Shown: positions 35,501 to 46,350 of the stretch, piece by piece | Layout of the letters: the number at the start of each line of letters is the position of its first letter | Numbering within the stretch: position 1 is the first letter of the stretch | Assembly: GCA_019426215.1 (NCBI GenBank) | Contig: CM033395.1 | Coordinates: 14,498,569-14,562,568 of the forward strand | Source: Buddleja alternifolia | Taxonomy: Eukaryota; Streptophyta; Magnoliopsida; Lamiales; Scrophulariaceae | Length of the DNA: 64,000 nucleotides | Direction: 5' to 3' | Position numbers and translations under genes: made by a program | Notes under the pieces: model-generated | The model's database searches: none | What the model was told of the DNA's origin: nothing | Seen by the model: the letters and a program-made list of their open reading frames with translations, nothing else

Positions 35501-35699
35501 TTTCGAAGGGGATAATGAATGTAACATGGTGACCATCCTACCATCAGAATTCGCCGCAAAAGGAGGTGAAGTGGACGAAGAAGAGAAAACTTTGGAGGCA
35601 TTGACTGCCCCAAAAAGAGGTAACCCATCTTGTTTCGAATTCATCAATTGCAAAACCAATAACGAAGAAAATGAAAACGAACATTTTATAGAACTTTAG
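32501..35699 (+). pseudogene. Gypsy gag polyprotein, broken into several frames
   Basis: The likely start is MSEDSYREEPSDD at 32501, with an early in-frame stop. Then come a Pro/Asn/Gln-rich part (32843-33154, 33263-33502) and the Retrotrans_gag core: LTGSAFNWYITLSPNSINNW (33670-33730) and MQFQFQNHFARTDPGIS, LAKIRQNIGESVEEFLIRFK, LRFDGLPFADFRSLAESAI (33734-34270). The next block (34167-34790) reads VTKTEQIFDWLLANKKLKF and YYKWHNAFSHDTNNCILFR, a C-terminal gag signature of Tat/Ogre elements. Blocks 35049-35282 (Arg/Gly-rich) and 35289-35699 (acidic linker, MVTILPSEF) follow. At least four stops or shifts separate them. Confidence 0.85.
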
Positions 35700-35701
35700 C
35701 C

Positions 35702-36178
35702 ATGTTAGGTAAATCTTCGAAAGACTTGGTGGCTGCCGACGTAGCAATCTATGGTTTTTCAGGTCAAGCAACAAAAGTGGTAGGAGTTCTACCTTGTCGA
35801 ATTAAGATAGGATCTAGGAGTTCTTATTCTGCATTTTTTGTGGTAAAAACAAATTCGTCATTTAATGCACTATTGGGTAGAGATTGGATTCATCAAAATT
35901 ACTGTTTGCCTTCGACTTTGCATCAGTTTTTAATATGTTGGAATGGTACCAAATTCGAAATGGTTAAAGCCGAGACTAACTCATATTTTGTTGATACACA
36001 AATTTTGAATGTTAGGTACTGTGCCGAAAACCTCGAATTAAAAGACAAGGAGCTTTCATCCATCCCAGCCGTCGAAAAGGCAAACGAGGAGGATATCGCC
36101 GAAGGAAAAGAAGTTAGTGAAGACTCAACTGAAGAAGTAGTGAAGGGATTCGCCCAAATCGAAATGGAGCGATCTTAG
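35702..36178 (+). pseudogene. Retroviral-type aspartic protease, C-terminal part only
   Basis: An open block starts LGKSSKDLVAADVAIYGFSG and goes on with VLPCRIKIGSRSS, AFFVVKTNSSFNALLGRDW and IHQNYCLPSTLHQFLICWNG. LLGRDWIHxNxxxPSxLHQ is the hallmark of the plant Gypsy protease. The preceding segment, which in the family carries the catalytic D-G-G/S-A motif, is missing: the upstream frame goes from KTNNEENENEH to a stop and then straight to GKSSKDLV. So the active-site Asp is absent and activity is not expected. No RT follows. Confidence 0.82.
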
Positions 36179-36886
36179 TGTTTCGAATTACGTTCTATTT
36201 CTGTATTTATGGATAATTTAAGACATTTACGTGTTAATGATGGTATTTTCAAGAAGATAGTAATCGAAAATCTAGATTCGAATTCCAATGAATATAATGA
36301 TATCGAACATGTATATCAAAGTGTAGAACATTTATTTATTGACAGTACTTTTAAAAGATTGATTCGAATTTGCATCTTTGTTCATTCAATCTAGTTAAGA
36401 AAATTAAGTCGAGTTCTGATGCATGCCATTACATCAAAATAAATAAATGAATTTTGCCAAAAGATTTGAAATATCGTTTTTTATGGGCAATGGTCACCTA
36501 GCTGGGAAGGTCCATTTTCTACTTCGAGGAAATAAGCCGGTAATTCATAGAAACTCCATTATGTAAATGGACTAGAATATAGAAGAGCTTTTAAGAGTAA
36601 TGAGCCAAAGAACCGGCGATGGGGATATTTATAGACAGTTCAGCACCTGATCACGAAGAGGCACACTTATTACTGAAAAAGTGGTAAGATGACGATCAAA
36701 GTCCCAGGTGAAGTTTAAAAGGGGGCGCGTCTTTACATAACCGCCAAAAAATATGAAAGGTCTGCTTATGAAAAGACGTATTCTTTTAAAAACCCGTGAA
36801 GTCGAAACGGTCATACATAATTAGAAAACAGACGTGTCGTTTAATACACATGAACTCGAAACGTTCATGTATATTAGGGGGTCATT
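36179..36886 (+). other. 3' internal region of the Gypsy element, non-coding
   Basis: About 700 bp between the protease stop and the right LTR. It holds no RT, RNase H or integrase motif on either strand. A short frame (36209-36394) shows nothing. It closes with CATGAACTCGAAACGTTCATG (an inverted repeat) and the purine-rich AGGGGGTCATT. Confidence 0.6.
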
Positions 36887-37701
36887 TGTTTATAAAAATA
36901 CTAAATGGGCTTTTCGAATTAAAAAGGTCTAATAAAGAAGTACTCGAAAAATAATAATCAAATTGGGCTTATGTTCGAGTAAAGCTCGAAAAAGGAATGA
37001 CTTGGGTAAAGTCAAATGGACCTGGGTTTGAAATCAAGAACAAAGACAAATAGAACATTCGAAAAAGAGTATGGACCGGCCCAATAAGGATAAGAGAAAG
37101 GGCAAGCCCGAACCCAGAAAATCAACTTAAACTCGGGCGCCAAAATCAGAGAAATTTAAAGAGGGAGTTGATAGCGGTTCCAAAAGCAGAGGAGAACGTG
37201 GAGGTTGCGAAGAAACCGACAAAAGAAGTGGAGTATATAAGCGCGAAGAGAAAGAAAGAAAGGGACATCATCAGACAATCAAACAAAATCTGCAAACTAT
37301 CTTTCTTTCCGTAGTCTTAGACGTAGTTAGGCTTAGTTTAATTCTAGATAAAGTAGACGGTAGTTTAGTTCTAGATTAAAGTAGCCAGTAGCGTAGATTA
37401 GCACAGATTTAGCACGGTAGCAGATTTGTATTCGAAATCTTTGGTTCTTGTATCAAGAAGAATTTATCGAAGAGTTCATGGAGGTATATTTCTTTTTAAA
37501 CTTTTAAGTGTTGATTAATTGCTTAAATTGTAGTGTATCTTTCTGTTGATTATTGCGTGACTCGCACAACGAAATTAATTCAAGTCATAAACCACCTTTA
37601 GCACACATAAGCCGGAGTTATTAGATAATTCTAAGTTGTGAATTATCAAAGGGCTTGGACCGACTACTCGAAATCCTTCCCTAATCTAGTTTTGTTTTAT
37701 T
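36887..37701 (+). repeat. Right LTR of the Gypsy element
   Basis: Near-identical to 31622-32431, for example TATATAAGCGCGAAGAGAAAG, a TATA-like site with likely start region, in both. It differs by a ~12-bp CTTAGACGTAG-like insertion near 37316 and scattered substitutions. It lacks the terminal TTCGAAACA of the left copy. Confidence 0.9.
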
Positions 37702-38046
37702 GCGGGTTTGAGTTTAATTAAATGGGTTTCGAGGCAAATGACATGTTTCTAAATTATAGCCGTTGTCGGGTTCAAGGCAGATTATGAGTCAAAGGAAAAC
37801 CCGGACATAGACGCAGACCCGAACATGTTCTTTTTTTCTATTATTTTTTAAAGAAAATTTAGTCATATATAATTAAGATAAATATTAAAATTTCTGCTTT
37901 AGGACTTTTTGCTTTATACTTTTCTTTCTTAATTACCCTACTATAATAAAATTCGAAAAAGTAAACTTATAATTATCAAGTTGAGTTGACAATTAGGTTG
38001 CATATCATAAATGATAAAATAGACAAGTGAGACACAACCATAATTA

Positions 38047-38826
38047 GGAGTATACATAAACCCGCACAAACTGCTCAAATCGATCCGACCCGCCCGAAAA
38101 TCGCCGATTTAAATTTTTTTTAAAATAGTGGCGGATTGAAAATATTGCAACTCTCCACTTTCGGGTCGGGTGGTGAGTTTAATGATTGCAACCCACCTAA
38201 AACCCGCAACCCGACCATTAGTTATATATGTTGCACATATATCTATATATAGTTAGAAATTAACACCAAGTTTTGAAAATAATATATACATATAGTCTCT
38301 CTAACAAGAGTGATTTTATTCATATTTATATAACACTTTACTTTTTGTTAGGCAAACAAATTCAATACCTTGTTTGGATAATTGTTCTTATTTGAGTTGA
38401 AGAAAGTTTCATTTCCCTAAGAAAATATATATTATATATGTTTAAGATGAATTTATATAACAACTTAGTTTTAGTAATATTCGAAAGTTTTCACTTATTA
38501 CAAATTATGATATTTTGATTTTTCACTTATTTTTACATGTCCCACCTACTCATATTTTTCTAATTACATCTACAACAACAAATATGTTCTTTAATTTTTC
38601 AGTTACTAGTTGTAACTTGTAACTACAAATAAGTCGAAAAAATAATTATTATAATTCAAAAACCCGTCAACCCGACCGCTAAATACCTTCAACCGTACCA
38701 ACCCAAAGCGTTCGGTTTGAAATGATAAATATGGGGTTTCGATTTGATATTTTGTCAACTCGCACATGTCGGGTCGGGTTGAATTTTTTGCATAAAACCG
38801 CCTGAACCTGGACCGCGTATATCTCC
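38047..38826. mobile_element. Possible inverted-repeat element rich in GGGTCGGGTT
   Basis: The left end (GGAGTATACATAAACCCGC) and the complement of the right end (GGAGATATACGCGGTCC) are imperfect inverted repeats, and GACCCG/CGGGTC motifs follow both. The flanks ATAATTA and ATAATAA are similar but not identical. Boundaries are approximate and no coding sequence is present. Confidence 0.4.
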
Positions 38827-39164
38827 ATAATAACAATTAAAGAAAAGGCCATTTGCTGTAATTTTGCCGGGTCTTCCAGGTTGGACCTAGCTCTGTCACC
38901 GGATGCAGAGGGTAAAAAATTTAAATAGGACGGGTCCTAAGTCCAGCCAAAACCCGCCCTTGACTCATCCCGTTGTCATCCCTAAAATTTGCGTCGACCC
39001 ACGATGCCACATCAAGTAACGGAAACAAAGCCAAAACAAGCGCTAAAGTATTGACTCTAGAGACCACCGCACATCTACCAGTGACCAATTGAGTTATGTA
39101 AGATGTAACTTTTTTAACCACTGGTCAAACAAATTTCTTCTAGTGGTAAATTTTGCAGCCAAAT

Positions 39165-39170
39165 TATAAA
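39165..39170 (+). promoter_or_regulatory. TATA box of the VHA-G gene
   Basis: TATAAA in CAAATTATAAAGTC lies about 30 bp before CTCACATTG, a plausible start site, and about 95 bp before the first splice donor. A CT-rich stretch (39233-39248) follows in the leader, as is common in plant core promoters and 5' UTRs. Confidence 0.5.
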
Positions 39171-39194
39171 GTCTACAGGACTTTTTGTCACAAC

Positions 39195-39264
39195 TCACAT
39201 TGCGTCTTCTCCCCCGATTCATTATCCAGATCGTCCTCTCTCTCTCTGCTGCCTCACTATTCAG
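39195..39264 (+). other. VHA-G: 5' UTR exon of VHA-G, followed by a 1.9 kb leader intron
   Basis: A CT-rich leader ends ..CACTATTCAG followed by the donor GTATTT at 39265. The matching acceptor is TTATTGTTGCAG ending at 41187, with 22 bp of leader before the ATG. The leader intron would be 1923 bp. The exon start is estimated from the TATA box. A long first intron in the 5' UTR is common in plant housekeeping genes. No feature is recognised inside the intron. Confidence 0.6.
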
Positions 39265-41209
39265 GTATTTTGGCCCCGTTTTCCGTTTCTTTCATTGTGT
39301 TTTTCAGTTTTTGTTGACTTTGCTAATTGGCTAATCGACTATAATCTCAAAGTATGATTGTTACATCTTGTTGGATTAGATCTATTTCTTAGTTAATTGA
39401 CTCCCTAACCTAAATTTTTAGTTGGGATGGTTAGATCTGGTTCGTTCTTGATCCGTTCCTAACCTAATTAGCCGGCGATGGATTTAAGAGAAGACCATAC
39501 ATAGGTTGGGTTGGTTCGGATATATGTGATTTCATGAGCGTGATGGTTACTTGCTTAAGGGTTATGATTTTGTGGTCTACTTGCTCTGATGAAAAAACAT
39601 AATGAAAGAGTTGATGAATCAGTATTGTTCGGGGATCAAATCAGGCTTGAGCATTTAGATTGTATTAGTTGGAGTAAACAGGGATCAGACGTTAATGTAA
39701 TGAGATGCAATGGTGGATAAGTGGAAAACGTCGTTCAAATTACCTTGTTTGCTTTATTACTGCTGTTGCCACTCACGGTCCCTCGGATTATTCTGAAATC
39801 TGTCCGACAATATCCCATCTTCTTAACTCCTAAGTTTGCCTTTGGATTGAAGGATTCGTAAGTTGAGCATTTCAAATCTATAATAACAAACCCATCAAGC
39901 TAGTTTGGTAATTTCATTACAATGGTTTTCAAATCTTTTAGCATCCATTTTGAGCTCTCTTTCAATCATTTGAGTGGATCTTTAATTCCTAAATGATGTC
40001 GTAGTCATTCACATACTTAATTTTAAACCCTTTGCTGAAGACCAAATTCTTTCTTCCTAATGCAATTTTAGGAGGAATTTGCAATTAGTTTGCAAAGTTC
40101 AATATAAGTATGGTTTGGATCTGCTAATATAAGTATATGGTTTCATATAAGTATATGGTTTCATAACTCTCTGCCAGCATTGGGGAAGGCAGGGTCTTAG
40201 TGTTGGTAGTTACATATTTTTCATTTTCATTTTCATTTGTTGTGTCATAATTTGGTTAGTTTAATATCTTAACTCTTCTCATATTAAGTTTTCAGGCTTG
40301 TTGTCTTGTGTCCTGGAAGTTCTACCTAATATTTCATGCAATGATCAAGTCCTATCAAAAGTTTATTTTACATATTACTGTTTGGTCGTGATTCTATATT
40401 AGTGATCATGGGTATAGCTTAGTACATATTCCACCCGTCATCTTTTTTGACGACATACCATGCTCTGTACTTAGCATGCATGAGAAACATTTATATAAGT
40501 TCCGTCGAAAAAGAACCAAATAGTAGCTATTACTTCTGATATTATGGAACACTACCTGTCTGGTTGGGTGAAAATGCTTTTGACTGCAAAAGAAATAAAA
40601 TTACAAGGCAAAGGGATTGGATGCCTTTGATAGTGGTTATGGTGTTATATCTAGAAAGAATAAGTAACATCCACAAATTATACATTGCATCACAGGGCCA
40701 AATGAAAAGGTATTTTATCATTTGCTTTGGCAATTTCTAAATTTGAACGAGATTCATTAAATGTAAAATTTCTTTACCCCTAATTGATTCTTGAACATAG
40801 TGAGAAAGCAACTGAGGAAAATATTTTTCACCCTGAAAATGATATTACATTTTGATTTATAATTTGAACCGTTTCCTTTTACTCACCCAATTCCAAGGCC
40901 CAAATGTAGCATTAAGGTTTATTTGTACTAGATCAACCGCATGCTATGCTGCTATTAACCTAAACTCGATGTACAATGGAGCGCTTGTTTTTAGTTCCTT
41001 TATTTGAGATTGTTGACGTCTGTGTTTTCTGTAAGATAGATCAAGCTTTCAATATTTTCATTATGCTTGAATCACTTAGTGATTATGTGCAGAAACATTA
41101 TCTGATCAAATTCATGGTGTTTTCGTGTTCTGGTTGGCTTCATCTCTGTTGTGTGTTTTTTTTTACTTACATCCTTTATTGTTGCAGCCTTGCTTCTATA
41201 TCTGTCAGT

Positions 41210-42787
41210 ATGGCAGCCAGCACTAGCCAGAATGGAATTCAAGCCTTGTTAGCTGCAGAACAAGAAGCTCAGCACATTGTCGGTGCTGCTAGAACTGGTG
41301 ATAACTCGTTACCCTGGAAATTTATATTTAAGTATTTTTGCAATTGCTTTGTCTGGTTATAAAAACACTAGGTATCATTTTATGTAGAAACTGCTATCAT
41401 ATTAGTGGTAATATGCATGTTATGACTACCTTTAATTCACCTCTATTAGATTGTAGCACCAACGGGTTTGTTATTATTTTTCCTTTTTTTTTTTGTTATG
41501 AAAAATCGATATTATGAAAGGAACTGATTGGAAGAGAATGACAGTTGCAAAAAATGGAAGAGACAATTGGCTTTCTTCTCTTGTTTGGAACTTGGAAGAA
41601 ATATTTAGAGAAATGCAGAAGATGAATCATTTAGTTTATCTAATACAACACATAGCAAATTTTGTCTGTCAGAGTATGGCCCACTAAGTGTACAATTCAG
41701 CTTTATTCTTTACACAAAGAGAGTAAATATCTATGAAAGAGAGTATTATCTTCAACTTTAATTGATCAATATTAATTTGTTTATTAATATAGTTAGTGTA
41801 TCGTATAGTTTAGTGCAAATAAGCCTCAATCTGTCAGGCCCAAATTAGTCCATCTTATGTATTCTACTCATCACAAAGTTCACAGTGAAACTCTGTAGTA
41901 ATTTGCTCTGGCTTATTTGTACTCTACTTGTGAGATGCAAAAATCCTCATTGTGTGTATCCTCACAACTATTGGTTTATGTTTACCGTGGCTTTCATTCA
42001 CAGCAAAACAAGCCAGACTGAAACAGGCAAAAGAGGAGGCCGAGAAGGAAATTGCTGAATTCCGTGCTCAAGTGGAAGCTGAATTTCAGAGGAAGGTTGC
42101 TGAGGTAAGAGTTCAATCCATATATATCCTGAGAAGGTTTAGTTTCTTCCTTTCTGTTCATTTGCATTCTGGAATGCATATTTCTCCCTATTCTTTTTTT
42201 AATAGAGAAATTACATAGAAAATGCCCTGCATGCATGAGACTCTGATTTCTGAAAACGCCAATGAGGCTTGAGAAATTAGTATAACTTCCCATCGATAGT
42301 AAAAACATATTACAATTTCACTCTCTTATCAATAAAAGAACAAATTACAATTTCAGCGCTTGTTTTTGAAAGTTGTTAGGATGTGACGGATGGTGTCTCG
42401 GTTATATGCAAAATCTCAAGGGCTATTGTTAATCACGCAATAAGTGAGTGTGTGTGCATATAATTATCCCTTTTTTGTATTAGCATGACTAGCCAGACCC
42501 AAAAACAATATTTCTTATTTAATAACTTTCACAAGGAAGTCATGCTTTATTCATTACGAACAACTTACTTTTTAGTTATTGAATGTAAAATTTTGATTTT
42601 CTTATTTGCTTTTTACTCTCTTTCTCATGATATGCCTGTACAGAGTAGTGGAGACTCAGGTGCTAATGTGAAGCGCCTCGAAATAGAAACAGAGGAAAAG
42701 ATTGGTAACCTCAAGACAGAGACTTCAAGGATTTCTCAAGATGTTGTCTCCATGCTTCTGAGGCAAGTTACTACAGTAAAGAACTAA
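41210..42787 (+). CDS. VHA-G: V-type proton ATPase subunit G (three coding exons)
   Basis: Exons 41210-41297, 42004-42104 and 42644-42787 have GT-AG introns and join in phase into 110 residues, the usual plant length. Exon 1: [28 protein letters not shown]. Exon 2: [30 protein letters not shown]. Exon 3: [20 protein letters not shown], then [20 protein letters not shown] and stop. These are all conserved hallmarks of plant VHA-G. Subunit G pairs with subunit E as a coiled-coil peripheral stalk that links V1 to Vo in the proton pump of vacuole, Golgi and endosome membranes. The protein is almost wholly helical and highly charged, with no signal or membrane segment. The ATG is the first in the spliced leader. 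Reading through the first donor gives a short dead end, so splicing is required. This is the only clear housekeeping gene in the window. Confidence 0.95.
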
Positions 42788-42918
42788 ACTCGTGGTCAAG
42801 CAGATTGGGTTTGGACTGCATTTTGCAGCTGATGTGTACATCGGAGAATAGATGCTGGTTCAACTTGTACTGTACCATTATTATATTGATTTTGCGTTGC
42901 TGCAATTGTTGCCCATTA

Positions 42919-42924
42919 AATAAA
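42919..42924 (+). terminator. VHA-G: Polyadenylation signal of VHA-G
   Basis: AATAAA in CCATTAAATAAATTG, 132 bp after the stop codon, preceded by TTGTACTGTACCATT (a possible upstream element). Confidence 0.6.
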
Positions 42925-42930
42925 TTGATT

Positions 42931-44464
42931 CAAGTTTGTTAATTTAAGCGAGAAGTATGATAATTCTTGATCTCTTTGCAAGCCTTGTGTATTTTTTTGG
43001 TTGAGATACTGAGGATGTAATGCACTTGAGTTTGTTAATTTAAACCATGAGTATTTACTGTGTTAGTATTTTGAGGGGTGATTTTTGGGAGGTACCCAAC
43101 AATTCAAATTGATCATGCATGGTGGGCTACAAGTGAATTTTTAATTTTGACTATTTTAGATAAAGATTGATAACTACATTTATCCATATTCAATTGAAGA
43201 AAAATATAGTTATTACTAATGCGGCAGAATTGAGTTCAATTAAGTTATCGACATGCGTTTACTTGGATAGTTTCAACAAAGGGAGTGTTTTGCTATATGT
43301 AAATTTTAGCCCTATTCAAGTCGAGTGTTTGATTAATTCCTAATATCATCTTCATCTGTCTCTTTAACATCTCAGTCGGCACGATCACACTATCAACATG
43401 GACTCTATAGTCAACACCATACCACCAACTTTATAGTAGTGAATTTGAGGGAAAAGGGGAAGGCAAAAGAAGCAGAACTTTGATAGTTTGCTGGCAGAGG
43501 CGATGACAACAACAATGCAAGGGCTGATTCATGGTGGTGGTTAGGTTTGTGAAGTATAGAGGTTTAATTATCAACACTTTTAAACGAAAAACTAAAAGAA
43601 GTGAGCAACATTATATATCAAGTGATCGGAATCACACGACAAAAATCCAGACGTGCACTGGACCAAGGGGCTTTGAAGGGGTTGGGAGAATTAAAGTGAT
43701 GGATTGATGGGATTGAAAGATTAGAGATTTGGGATAGACAATAGAAAGAGGGGGTCATTTTTGGGAGGTTCTGGAATCTTTAGTTCCGAGATAATTTTTA
43801 CCATTGTTTACGTAGATGTTCAGATGAGGTGACATGTATTTATGCGTGATTATGCTAGACCTCAAGAGGTTCTAGGACTCACTAAATACCACCCACAGAA
43901 ATAAGAATTTCAATTATACACAGAAAATATGTGTGTGTGAGAGAGAGAGATAGGGTTGGTGAAAGTGTCATGGCTAGAGTTTATTTCCATTTTTATAAGG
44001 TTATGTCTCAAAAAACAGAAAATAAGAACAAAAGAGAAGGTTGAAAACACCATGTGCAAAGAAGATTTGAGGTATTGAATGAGAATAAATCCACTTATTT
44101 TGAATATGGTTTTTTGTTTGATAAATTATAAATTCGATAGTCCATTCTTTAAAAAGTAATTATGTCCTTTAATTTTTAATTTTAAAAGTTCTTTGTCCCG
44201 TAAAACTAATTTTCCCCAAAAAGAGAACATAAACGAAAAGAAAATTGGAAAAGTAGAGAAATAGAACATAAAATAAAAATAGTACTGTTTAAGGATAATA
44301 AAACAATTGCATGATAAGGAAATAGGGTAAATGTTAATTTGCATTGTTCAGGGGGTAATTAGTACAAAATTTAGTTTAAGGGCTATTTGATACCTATGAC
44401 ACAGTTCAGGGTATTAAACCGTATCTTATCCTTATTATTATCTATATCTATATCTATATCTATA
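42931..44464. other. Intergenic between VHA-G and the Helitron
   Basis: No gene is recognised. There is a (GT)(GA)n microsatellite near 43929-43949 and (TATATC)n immediately before the Helitron start (44439-44465), the latter making the exact Helitron 5' nucleotide ambiguous by six-base steps. Confidence 0.6.
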
Positions 44465-44644
44465 TCTATACTACTATAAAAGTATGAATTTTGGAAGTTG
44501 TTTCTTCCAATTGTGTTATTACCATATTACCCTTACTTAGATTTATTATATTACCACCTTTAAATAATTAAATTAAATAATTATTTGAGACTCTACATTA
44601 ACTCCCATTGCTTAATTAAATAGTTATATTAATAACATTTGAGA

Positions 44645-45155
44645 CTCAAAGGTCCCCTAATGAATTTGTCATAAATAAAGAAAGGCCACATCTAATGAAA
44701 CTTGTGTAAAAATATTAAATTAAAGTTAATTAAACTAATACAATAAAAGAATGCACCGCCCCACCACAGATTCTTAGAGACGTCTGGAAGATTTTCAAAA
44801 ACAGGACTACATTGTCAATTTCATAATACTTTGTCATGCTATTATGTTTCTGAAACCTCGTATATGTTGCTGATTCAATTCCTTTAGTACTGGTACTTGT
44901 CTTTTTTTCTTTTTTAATGTTTTCTTAAGAACCTATGAGCACCTCCTAATGAAAACTTATGTAGAAATATTAAATTAAATAATTAAATTAACAATATTTG
45001 AGACTCTACAGCTTCTTGAAATCTTTCACCTTAAACTGCCGGCAAGCTCAAAGGTCCCCTAATGAATTTTTCATAAACAAAAAAATGCCACCTCTAATCT
45101 AATGAAACTTATGTAAAAATATTACATTAAATTTAAACTAATAAAATCAAAGAAT
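44645..45155 (+). repeat. Direct repeat of ~110 bp, 402 bp apart, near the Helitron 5' end
   Basis: CTCAAAGGTCCCCTAATGAA begins at 44645 and again at 45047. Both go on with CATAAA..AAA.GCCAC.TCTAATG, AACTT.TGTAAAAATATTA and an ending AAAGAATGC. Confidence 0.85.
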
Positions 45156-45753
45156 GCTAACAGACATAGACCTCTGCATCATCAACATCACCAGGTTCAT
45201 TGTCTTTTGTCTGATTTCTCCGTCGGAGGTACCTTTTTGACAATCCACAAGTATCCTTATTCAAGTCACGGATCAAAGCTGAAGAACAACTTGTGCAGAT
45301 GGATCAACGAAATTAATTTATTGGTAGTTAGCTAATGTTACCATGGGTAGAAAACCATCAACTTCATCTACTAAAAGGTACCTTTTGTTCAATTGCTCTG
45401 TACCATATCAGAATGAAAAAATAAAATTTCTCTTTTTACTGCCTCTTGGTGATTTATTTGTTTAACCCACCATTTTTTGTGTGTGGATACTTCCAACAAT
45501 CTGCAAAAGGAGATAAAAACTAGGCCTGTTTGTAATTGTAAACTGTTAAAACATAAGATCACAAACGGAACAAGGATGATTAGAAGGATCATATATGAAG
45601 TATTATTGATGAAACAGTAAATTTAATATCCATTCCATCAAGGAAAGCTTCATGCAAAGTCGAAAAGTAATTCTACCAACAAAGCAGCGGAATTGCTAGG
45701 CTTGAAAGACTAGCTATAGTTTAATTGCTCAAAACAGGAGAGACAACCCTTCC
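45156..45753. other. Helitron 5' region, no gene recognised
   Basis: It may be captured host sequence. A minus-strand frame (45592-45389) is hydrophobic at its start but has no recognised motif. Confidence 0.4.
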
Positions 45754-45957
45754 ATGCCGATCTTTCCCCTTGAAGTCATAATCGATATCTTAACCTATAT
45801 GCCCCTCAAGTCCCTAACACAGCTTCAACTCGTGTGCAAAGAATGGCTAGGAATTATTCATGACCACCAATTCATAGAAAAGTATGCGGATCGCTTCCCA
45901 AAGGTTTATCATTGGCATAATGTTGTCAATACAACAAAGAGTTTGAACACATCTTAG
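45754..45957 (+). pseudogene. F-box domain fragment carried by the Helitron
   Basis: 67 codons starting MPIFPLEVIIDILTYMPLKS and going on LTQLQLVCKEWLGIIHDHQF, then IEKYADRFPK. This fits the F-box consensus (LPxE-ii-eIL--LPvKSL-r---VCK-W---I-d--F). In host proteins the F-box binds SKP1 in SCF ubiquitin ligases, with a C-terminal substrate domain. Here the frame stops about 25 residues after the F-box, so the substrate-binding part is absent. It sits 1.3 kb inside the Helitron and upstream of Rep, and is not a normal part of RepHel. The best explanation is a captured host gene fragment; a small free-standing F-box peptide is possible. Confidence 0.72.
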
Positions 45958-46350
45958 TACATTGTATCTTGAAATGCCACCATTAAGAAAAGATTATACA
46001 TAATCATAGTTATAGCCAGACAAAGGATATTTTTCCCCCGGAGTACAGTCTAAAGTAATTATATGGTGTTATAATTTGGTAGTGATGAGTTCTTACAAGG
46101 GGAAGGCCTTGTGAGAAAGAATTACAATATTTCCTAGAGTATTATCTAAGTTCGGTTATACGCGATTGTTGATAATGATGTGACAACTCGCACTTGAGTA
46201 TCGAAAGAATTAAAGAATTTTCAAATTATAGATTCCTTTTTTTAAAACATATTTATATGCTTGTACTTATTATTATATCGCAGGTCCTGGAATCTCAGCA
46301 TTAGATTGATTATCATTTCACTCTAAAGAGTTGTCATTTGTTCATACAAA

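Larger units (their letters stand above)
31622..37701 (+). mobile_element. Gypsy-type LTR element with gag but no RT (TR-GAG-like)
   Basis: Left LTR 31622-32440 (TGTTTACAC to TTCGAAACA), right LTR 36887-37701 (TGTTTATAA to TTTTATT, lacking the last ~9 nt). GCGG is shared by both flanks. The TTTTTGGCGACCACAGTGGGA motif after the left LTR is of the Tat/Ogre kind. Internal sequence holds gag (32501-35699) and the rear part of an aspartic protease (35702-36178), then about 700 bp without RT, RNase H or integrase up to the purine-rich TTAGGGGGTCATT before the right LTR. The LTRs look very alike, so the insertion is fairly recent. Confidence 0.88.
31570..38982. mobile_element. hAT-like inverted-repeat element, split by a Gypsy insertion
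   Basis: The left end reads CTAGGGATGATAATGG and the right end is the complement of GGGATGACAACGGG. The 8-bp TAAAATTT is present on both sides (31562-31569 and 38983-38990), an exact hAT-sized duplication. Without the nested Gypsy element (31622-37701) the element would be about 1.3 kb. A second inverted-repeat element (about 38047-38826) may be nested in its right part. No transposase remains. Confidence 0.7.

Noticed and set aside
41952..42218. Longer frames covering VHA-G exon 2 with intron read-through
   Set aside because: Homology stops exactly at GT-AG borders, so the added residues are intronic.
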